A DNA stretch of 10,131 nucleotides from Thermoanaerobaculia bacterium. Lineage in GTDB: Bacteria; Acidobacteriota; Thermoanaerobaculia; Gp7-AA8. The stretch lies in assembly GCA_023700825.1 (NCBI GenBank), contig JAMPYE010000123.1, positions 1-10,131 on the forward strand, given 5' to 3'. The notes under the pieces were generated by a model that had not been told where the DNA came from, made no database searches, and saw nothing but the letters and a program-made list of their open reading frames with translations. Shown here in pieces: positions 5,511 through 10,131 of this stretch; positions within the stretch are counted from its first letter, which is position 1; each line of letters starts with the position of its first letter. Made by a program: the position numbers and the translations under genes.

Positions 5511-6812
5511 ATGGTGCTCCGACTGGCCGAGGTTTCGGAGGTTTCCGCTCTCGAACGCGAAAACCGGCGCCTTTCCCGCGTGGTCCAGGAACTCTCCATC
5601 CTCAACGACCTCGCGCGGGCGATCGGCGCGTCGCTGAACAGCCAGGACGTGATGCACACGATCATCGCCCGCTCTCTGCGGGCGGTCGACGCCGAGCAGG
5701 GAGTCATCACGCTCGTGCACCGCGATCCGTCGCATCCGACCGACACCCTCGTCCGCGCGATGGTCACCAGCGCACGGTCCAGGGCGTTTCACATCACCGA
5801 TGCCCTGCTCGGCTGGATGCAGCTCAACAAGACCCCTCTCGTCGTCAACGATCCCACCTCCGACGATCGCTTTTCCGGCGTCGTGTGGGACGACCGGATC
5901 GTCACGCTGCTCTGCGTCCCTCTCCTCGTGAAGACCGAGCTCACAGGGATCCTCGCCGTCTACAACAAGAAATCGAAGCAGCACTTCGACGCCGACGATC
6001 AGCGCCTGCTCGCGATCATCGCCAGCCAGTCGGCCCAGATTATCGAGGCCGCGCGCCTCTACGAGGAGGAGCGGGCCCTGGCGCGCGTGCTCCACCAGAT
6101 CGCGCTCGCCGCCGAGATCCAGCAGCACCTGCTGCCGTCGAAACTGCCCACGATCCCCGGCTACCAGCTCACGGGCACGAGCCTCGCCGCCGAGCTCGTC
6201 GGCGGCGACTACTTCGACATCATCCCGATGCGCGGCCGGAAGTGGTCGATCTGCCTCGGTGACGTCTCCGGCAAAGGCATCCCCGCCTCGCTGCTGATGT
6301 CGAACGTCCAGGCGATGATCAGGCTCCTCGCGCGGATGGACATCCCCCCCTGCGAGTCGCTCCGCCGCGCGAACGAGCTGCTGGTCGAGTGCACTCCGGC
6401 TCACAAGTTCGTGACCTTCTTCATGGCCGTCCTCACCGCGGACACGGGCGAGCTCGAATTCTGCAACGCGGGGCACAACCCGCCCTTCCACGTGACTGCG
6501 TCGGGCGAGTGCCACCCGCTCGCGACGAAAGGCGCGGTCCTCGGCATGCTGCGCGAATTCGCTTACAAGGGAGGCGCCGTCGACCTCCAGCCCGGCGACT
6601 CGCTCGTCATCTACTCGGACGGAGTGACCGAGGCGCTCGACGAGTACGAGGACGAGTTCGGAGAAGCGCGATTGGTCGCGCTGCTGAAGGAGTGCCGAGC
6701 CGGCAGCGCCTCGCAGATTCAGGACGCCATCATCGCCGCCGTGCGCGCCCACGCCGGCAAGCATCCGCAGAGCGACGACGTGACGCTGGTCGTGCTGAAG
6801 CGGGAACCGTAG
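5511..6812 (+). CDS. GAF domain / SpoIIE-type PP2C serine phosphatase
   Basis: The 433-residue protein has a short N-terminal coiled coil (about 8-32), a GAF domain (about 28-182), a signalling helix and linker with AAEIQQHLLP (200-209) typical of RsbU-like phosphatases, and a SpoIIE/PP2C catalytic domain (about 218-430). Metal-binding and structural motifs look intact: VGGDYFD (230-236, Asp233 and Asp236), GDVSGKG (250-256, Asp251), NAGHNPPF (319-326), YSDGVTEA (368-375, Asp370) and SDDVTLVV (421-428). It probably removes phosphate from a Ser on an anti-anti-sigma (STAS) protein or similar target, controlled by whatever the GAF domain senses. There is no membrane segment, so it is cytoplasmic. 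The start ATG has AAGGAGG five bases upstream; the open frame before it is not protein-like. No STAS, anti-sigma or sigma gene is next to it, so its partners lie elsewhere. Confidence 0.95.
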   Translation: MVLRLAEVSEVSALERENRRLSRVVQELSILNDLARAIGASLNSQDVMHTIIARSLRAVDAEQGVITLVHRDPSHPTDTLVRAMVTSARSRAFHITDALLGWMQLNKTPLVVNDPTSDDRFSGVVWDDRIVTLLCVPLLVKTELTGILAVYNKKSKQHFDADDQRLLAIIASQSAQIIEAARLYEEERALARVLHQIALAAEIQQHLLPSKLPTIPGYQLTGTSLAAELVGGDYFDIIPMRGRKWSICLGDVSGKGIPASLLMSNVQAMIRLLARMDIPPCESLRRANELLVECTPAHKFVTFFMAVLTADTGELEFCNAGHNPPFHVTASGECHPLATKGAVLGMLREFAYKGGAVDLQPGDSLVIYSDGVTEALDEYEDEFGEARLVALLKECRAGSASQIQDAIIAAVRAHAGKHPQSDDVTLVVLKREP

Positions 6813-6813
6813 A

Positions 6814-6830
6814 CAAGGCGTCCCGCCTTG
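6814..6830. terminator. Hairpin after the phosphatase stop
   Basis: CAAGGCG-TCC-CGCCTTG is a perfect seven-pair stem with a three-base loop, beginning two bases after the TAG of the phosphatase gene. No T-run follows on the plus strand. It lies between convergent genes and could act in both directions. Part of it (6817-6830) recurs nearly intact at 2591-2604, so it may belong to a dispersed repeat family. Confidence 0.5.
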
Positions 6831-6912
6831 CATGCCCTGTCCGCGCCGTCATTGGCGCGCCAGCCGAGCCAGCCGCGAAGCGCCGGACGATGCGGAACCA
6901 GTGCGGGTCCAC

Positions 6913-6996
6913 ATTCTCGGCCTTGTAGGCGACTCCCTTCCCGCCACCGCCGAGGCGTTCGAGAATGCGGTAGTGCCCGACCGTGCGGCCGATCAC
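6913..6996 (-). pseudogene. Truncated Ser/Thr kinase, N-terminal remnant
   Basis: A GTG at 6996 overlaps the TGA of the large kinase gene in the GTGA arrangement and has GGAGAGGAG just upstream. It opens a frame whose first 28 residues read like a Hanks kinase N-terminus: IGRTVGHYRILERL, then the glycine loop GGGGKGVAYKAEN. The usual GGMG is GGKG here. After residue 28 kinase similarity stops: no VAIK lysine, HRD or DFG follows, and the frame runs on antisense through the end of the phosphatase gene to 6730. It is therefore a broken copy of a kinase gene that once followed the large one in an operon. It may still be translated as a short peptide, but no function is expected. Confidence 0.7.
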
Positions 6997-9900
6997 TTCT
7001 CCTCTCCGTGCTCCAGCATCCAGATGTCGCCCTCCCAACTCCAGCGAGCTTCAAAGAGTGTGCGGCCGTCTCCGGAGAGCGAAAGCGCGCCGACACCCTC
7101 CCCGATCGACCCGGCTGGGCTGATCGCTCCGGATACCCGATCGAGAACGCGCAACCGGTCGTTCCCGCGCCGCCAGAGGAGGACTCTCCGGGAATCTGGA
7201 AGCCACCAGTAGAGCCAGTCGCTCCAGCTCCCCTCCGGTGTCGCGAGCTCTCGATAGCTCTGCCGCTCGACGTCGAAGAGAATGAACGGTACACCCATCA
7301 GTTTCGACGACTTCGAGAAGGGATGCCCGACGAGCCACTTCCCGTCGGGGGAGAGCGTGAATTCGCCGAGATGCCGATCGCCATCGATTGGAGGAAGTGG
7401 CATCGGCTTCCGCCGCCCCGGAGGAAGTGTGAGGTCGACGACGTGTGGAAGGTACGACCAACTGACCAACAGATAGAGGAATCGGCCGTCGCTCGACGGC
7501 CTTGCGGCGAAGACATCTTCGCCTGCGATCGCGACCTCCCGTTCGCGCGAGCTGCCGTCGGGACGAATGGACCACACTTCATACTTCCCCGACGGGGGCC
7601 CGACGCTGTAGTAGAGCTTCGATCCATCCGGGGCCCAGGCGAAATCCTCTTCACGGTTCGCGTCTCTTGTCAGGCGGCGTGTCTCTCGCGTGCTCGTGTT
7701 GACGAGGAAAATGTCCATCTGGCCGCGAAACGCTTCCCAGTTGGCAAGCCACGTCCCGTCGGGTGAAGGCACTGACGTCCAGTTGGTAGTCAACCTGCCA
7801 CCGAAGATCTCCTCGATCTCCCGAGACGGTTCGACGCGAAGAGGATCGAATGCCCGTCTGGTAACCCGTGCAATCCCACTCACCGACTGAAAGACCATCC
7901 GCCGGCCATCCGCAGAGGTCGACGAGCCATAGACTGCCGCTGGCGCCTCGAAAACCTGCTCCGGCCCGCTGCTGAGAATGCCTGTCGTTTCGTCGATGCG
8001 CACTCGCCAGAGGCTGAGATGTTCGCCCGTAATGTTGCCGAAAACGACTCCGTCCCGTGTCCACTCGGGCATGGCCGCTCCGATGCTCGACAACTGGAAG
8101 ACTTCGTTGACTTCTCCCCCTGACGCCGCGATCGAAAAAAGATACCGACCTCCACCGACGCGGAAGCCCGCGAAAACAATTCGCTTTCCTGACGGTGACC
8201 AGCTCGGATGCTGGGCGCTCCCTTCCCAGAGCTTCGTCATCGCTCCGGTGGCAACATCGACCAACCACAGGCCCCCGGTGCCGGTAACGCCTGACGCGCC
8301 TGCGGCTTCGGCACCGACTGCCAGACTCTTCCCGTCGGGAGACCAGGCAGGATCGTGGCCGAAGTCCGTCAGGCGCCTGACCGATTCCCCTGTCGAACCC
8401 ATCAGGTAGATGCCGCCGCCATCACGCTCGGAGCGGAATGCGATCGTCTGGCCGTCCGGCGAGAACACGGGGCTGGTATCAGACTTGTCGCAGGATTTCG
8501 TCAGGTTGATCGATGTCTCACCGCCGACACGCCGGAAGAAGATGTCCGCGTTGCCCGAAATTTGCTTTACATACGCGAAGCTCGAGCCGTCGGGCGAGAT
8601 GCACGGCGATTCTTCGATGCCCGCTTCCCTGGTGAGCCCGACGAGCTTCTGGGAAGATGGTGTGGCGCGGGCCGCTGGTGAAGTTCCGGCCGCTGGCGCA
8701 CGCCTTCCGAACCAGTAGCCAGCGATGACGGCGAGGACCGCGATCAGCGCGGCGGCCGCCCACGCACGCGCGCCCGGGCCCGCGCGGCCCGCGGCGGTCT
8801 CCGCGGCGTCATTCTGTCGTCCCGCATTCTCCGAGATCCATCGCAACTCGCTCGCGACATCCATCACGCTCTGCCAGCGATGTTCCGCGTCTTTCTCGAG
8901 GCAACGATGCACGAGGTGAGCGATTGCGGGAAGTGAACGACCGAGACGGGACGAGCTCGCGTCGTCGCCGCGCACATCGGCCAGTGAGGGCGGCTCCCGA
9001 TCCAGAATTGCCGCGATCAAGCTCGCCTTCGTCGCCCCCTCGAAGGCGCGCCTGCCCGTCGCCATCTCGTAGAGGATCGCGCCGAAGGCGAAGATGTCGC
9101 TCCGCGCGTCGGCCTCGCGTCCCTCAACCTGTTCGGGGGCCATGTAGGCGAGGGTGCCGACGATCGCGCCCTCGGCGGTGAGCGGCTTGTCGGGCGTTTG
9201 CGCGCGGCGCGGAGTCGACGTCACGGCGCCGATGTCCTTCGCGAGACCGAAGTCGACGAGCTTCACGGCGCCGGACTTCGTGAGCATTACGTTGCCCGGT
9301 TTGAGGTCGCGATGGACGATTCCCTGCTGGTGCGCCTTGCCTAACGCCTCGCCGATCTGGACCCCGATCTTCAGCACGTCACTGAGGGCGAGCGCACCCT
9401 TCGTCAGTCGATCCGCGAGCGTCTCCCCCTCGAGGTACTCCATCACGAGGTAGTCGGTCCCCTCCTGCTCGCCGACGTCGAAGAGCGTGCAGATGTTCGG
9501 ATGCGACAGCGACGAGATCGTCTTCGCCTCTCGCTGGAAGCGCTGCTTGCGCTCGGCATCCTCACCGAACTCCGGCGCGAGGACCTTGATCGCGACCTGG
9601 CGATCGAGACGCGTGTCGCGTGCGCGGTAGACGTCGCCCATTCCGCCCGAGCCGAGAGGCTCGGCGATTTCGTACGGGCCCAACCTCGCGCCGGAGCGGA
9701 GCGCTTCGCGCGATCTTGTCGCGCGGGAGCCCCCCTTTCCCGAGCCCGATCCCGAGCCCGGCCTTTCTAGCGCTTCAAGCTCGGCAATGACTTCCTCGGC
9801 CGTCTGATATCGCTGCAACGGATCCTTCCGCAGCAGCTTCTTCACGAGCCGGTCGAGCTCGGCCGACGCCTCCGGCCTCAGTGCGAGCAGCGACAACGGC

Positions 9901-10131
9901 TGCTCGTTGAGAATCGAGTACGCCATCGCCTGCTCGTAGTCGCCGCGAAAGGGCCGTTGCCCCGTCAGCAGTTCGAACAGCACCAGGCCCAGCGACCAGA
10001 GGTCAGCCGCGGGCCCGACCGTCTCACCCTTCAACTGCTCCGGAGCCATATACGCGAGCGTGCCGAGGGTCGTCTTCGACTGCGTGATGTGCGTCGCGCC
10101 GGCAAGCTTCGCAAGCCCGAAGTCGAGGATC
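6993..10131 (-). CDS. Double Hanks-type Ser/Thr protein kinase with TM segment and PD40 propeller (5' end outside window)
   Basis: The gene enters from the right edge and is open for about 1045 codons; residues are counted from the Met codon at 10049. Kinase 1 is cut by the edge: visible are ILDFGLAKLAG (upstream of residue 1), TLGTLAYMAPEQ and the C-lobe to about 92. A linker rich in Gly and Ser (97-108) follows. Kinase 2 (about 123-404) is complete: GSGGMG loop (133-138), VAIK Lys155, HRDLKPGN (246-253, Asp248), DFG (267-269) and APE (304-306). One membrane helix (about 429-448) follows. The rest is a TolB/PD40-like propeller with about eleven S-x-D-G type repeats (485, 530, 570, 618, 711, 761, 806, 852, 900, 951, 991). 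Predicted topology: kinases inside, propeller outside, so a sensor-receptor kinase. The C-lobes differ in sequence, suggesting fusion of two kinase types. No good ribosome binding site separates them. Confidence 0.93.
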   Translation of the reverse strand, partial: ILDFGLAKLAGATHITQSKTTLGTLAYMAPEQLKGETVGPAADLWSLGLVLFELLTGQRPFRGDYEQAMAYSILNEQPLSLLALRPEASAELDRLVKKLLRKDPLQRYQTAEEVIAELEALERPGSGSGSGKGGSRATRSREALRSGARLGPYEIAEPLGSGGMGDVYRARDTRLDRQVAIKVLAPEFGEDAERKQRFQREAKTISSLSHPNICTLFDVGEQEGTDYLVMEYLEGETLADRLTKGALALSDVLKIGVQIGEALGKAHQQGIVHRDLKPGNVMLTKSGAVKLVDFGLAKDIGAVTSTPRRAQTPDKPLTAEGAIVGTLAYMAPEQVEGREADARSDIFAFGAILYEMATGRRAFEGATKASLIAAILDREPPSLADVRGDDASSSRLGRSLPAIAHLVHRCLEKDAEHRWQSVMDVASELRWISENAGRQNDAAETAAGRAGPGARAWAAAALIAVLAVIAGYWFGRRAPAAGTSPAARATPSSQKLVGLTREAGIEESPCISPDGSSFAYVKQISGNADIFFRRVGGETSINLTKSCDKSDTSPVFSPDGQTIAFRSERDGGGIYLMGSTGESVRRLTDFGHDPAWSPDGKSLAVGAEAAGASGVTGTGGLWLVDVATGAMTKLWEGSAQHPSWSPSGKRIVFAGFRVGGGRYLFSIAASGGEVNEVFQLSSIGAAMPEWTRDGVVFGNITGEHLSLWRVRIDETTGILSSGPEQVFEAPAAVYGSSTSADGRRMVFQSVSGIARVTRRAFDPLRVEPSREIEEIFGGRLTTNWTSVPSPDGTWLANWEAFRGQMDIFLVNTSTRETRRLTRDANREEDFAWAPDGSKLYYSVGPPSGKYEVWSIRPDGSSREREVAIAGEDVFAARPSSDGRFLYLLVSWSYLPHVVDLTLPPGRRKPMPLPPIDGDRHLGEFTLSPDGKWLVGHPFSKSSKLMGVPFILFDVERQSYRELATPEGSWSDWLYWWLPDSRRVLLWRRGNDRLRVLDRVSGAISPAGSIGEGVGALSLSGDGRTLFEARWSWEGDIWMLEHGEEK

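Noticed and set aside
4902..6833. 643-codon minus-strand frame continuous with the DUF1801 protein
   Set aside because: The upstream part is antisense to the phosphatase gene and is not protein-like. The ribosome binding site and the family homology both start at 5312.
9684..9767. Kinase 2 as a separate gene starting near the linker
   Set aside because: The frame is continuous from kinase 1, the only nearby start is a TTG at the LGPYEI position without a Shine-Dalgarno sequence, and there is no stop between the domains.

Overview
The window is a piece of a GC-rich bacterial chromosome (about two thirds G+C by eye). It carries a kinase of the Hanks-kinase/TM/PD40-propeller type, a GAF-SpoIIE phosphatase, and a thiolase-fold protein paired with a DUF35 partner. 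This mix is most familiar from Acidobacteriota and related environmental phyla. That assignment is inference from gene content; no rRNA or other phylogenetic marker is present. I see no tRNA, rRNA, CRISPR array, transposase or phage gene.

Layout. Positions 1-199 hold no convincing gene but contain a seven-base tandem repeat tract (97-197). Minus-strand genes follow: a DUF35 OB-fold/Zn-ribbon protein (200-733), a thiolase-superfamily protein translationally coupled to it (744-2144), a small 76-residue protein of unknown function with a TTG start (2234-2464), and a YaeQ-family protein (2672-3211). A 436-base divergent intergenic region (3212-3647) contains a large nested inverted repeat. Next comes a plus-strand saccharopine dehydrogenase-like reductase (3648-4694), convergent with a minus-strand DUF1801 protein (4902-5312). 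Divergent from that is a plus-strand GAF/SpoIIE PP2C phosphatase (5511-6812). It converges on a very large minus-strand kinase gene (6993 to beyond the right edge), whose stop codon overlaps the start of a truncated kinase remnant (6996-6913).

How the genes work together. The thiolase-like protein and the DUF35 protein almost certainly form one complex acting on an acyl-CoA; the usual nucleophilic cysteine of the thiolase fold appears to be missing, so the chemistry may not be classical thiolysis. The phosphatase and the kinase are signalling proteins, but they face each other and are not co-transcribed, so a functional link is only a possibility. The kinase is unusual: two different Hanks-type kinase domains sit in one reading frame ahead of the membrane segment and propeller, and a third kinase N-terminus is broken off directly downstream. 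This suggests kinase-gene shuffling at this locus.

The best candidates for something new are the tandem double kinase with its remnant, the Cys-less thiolase-fold protein with DUF35, and the nested palindrome between yaeQ and the reductase gene. I do not see a defence or mobile system.
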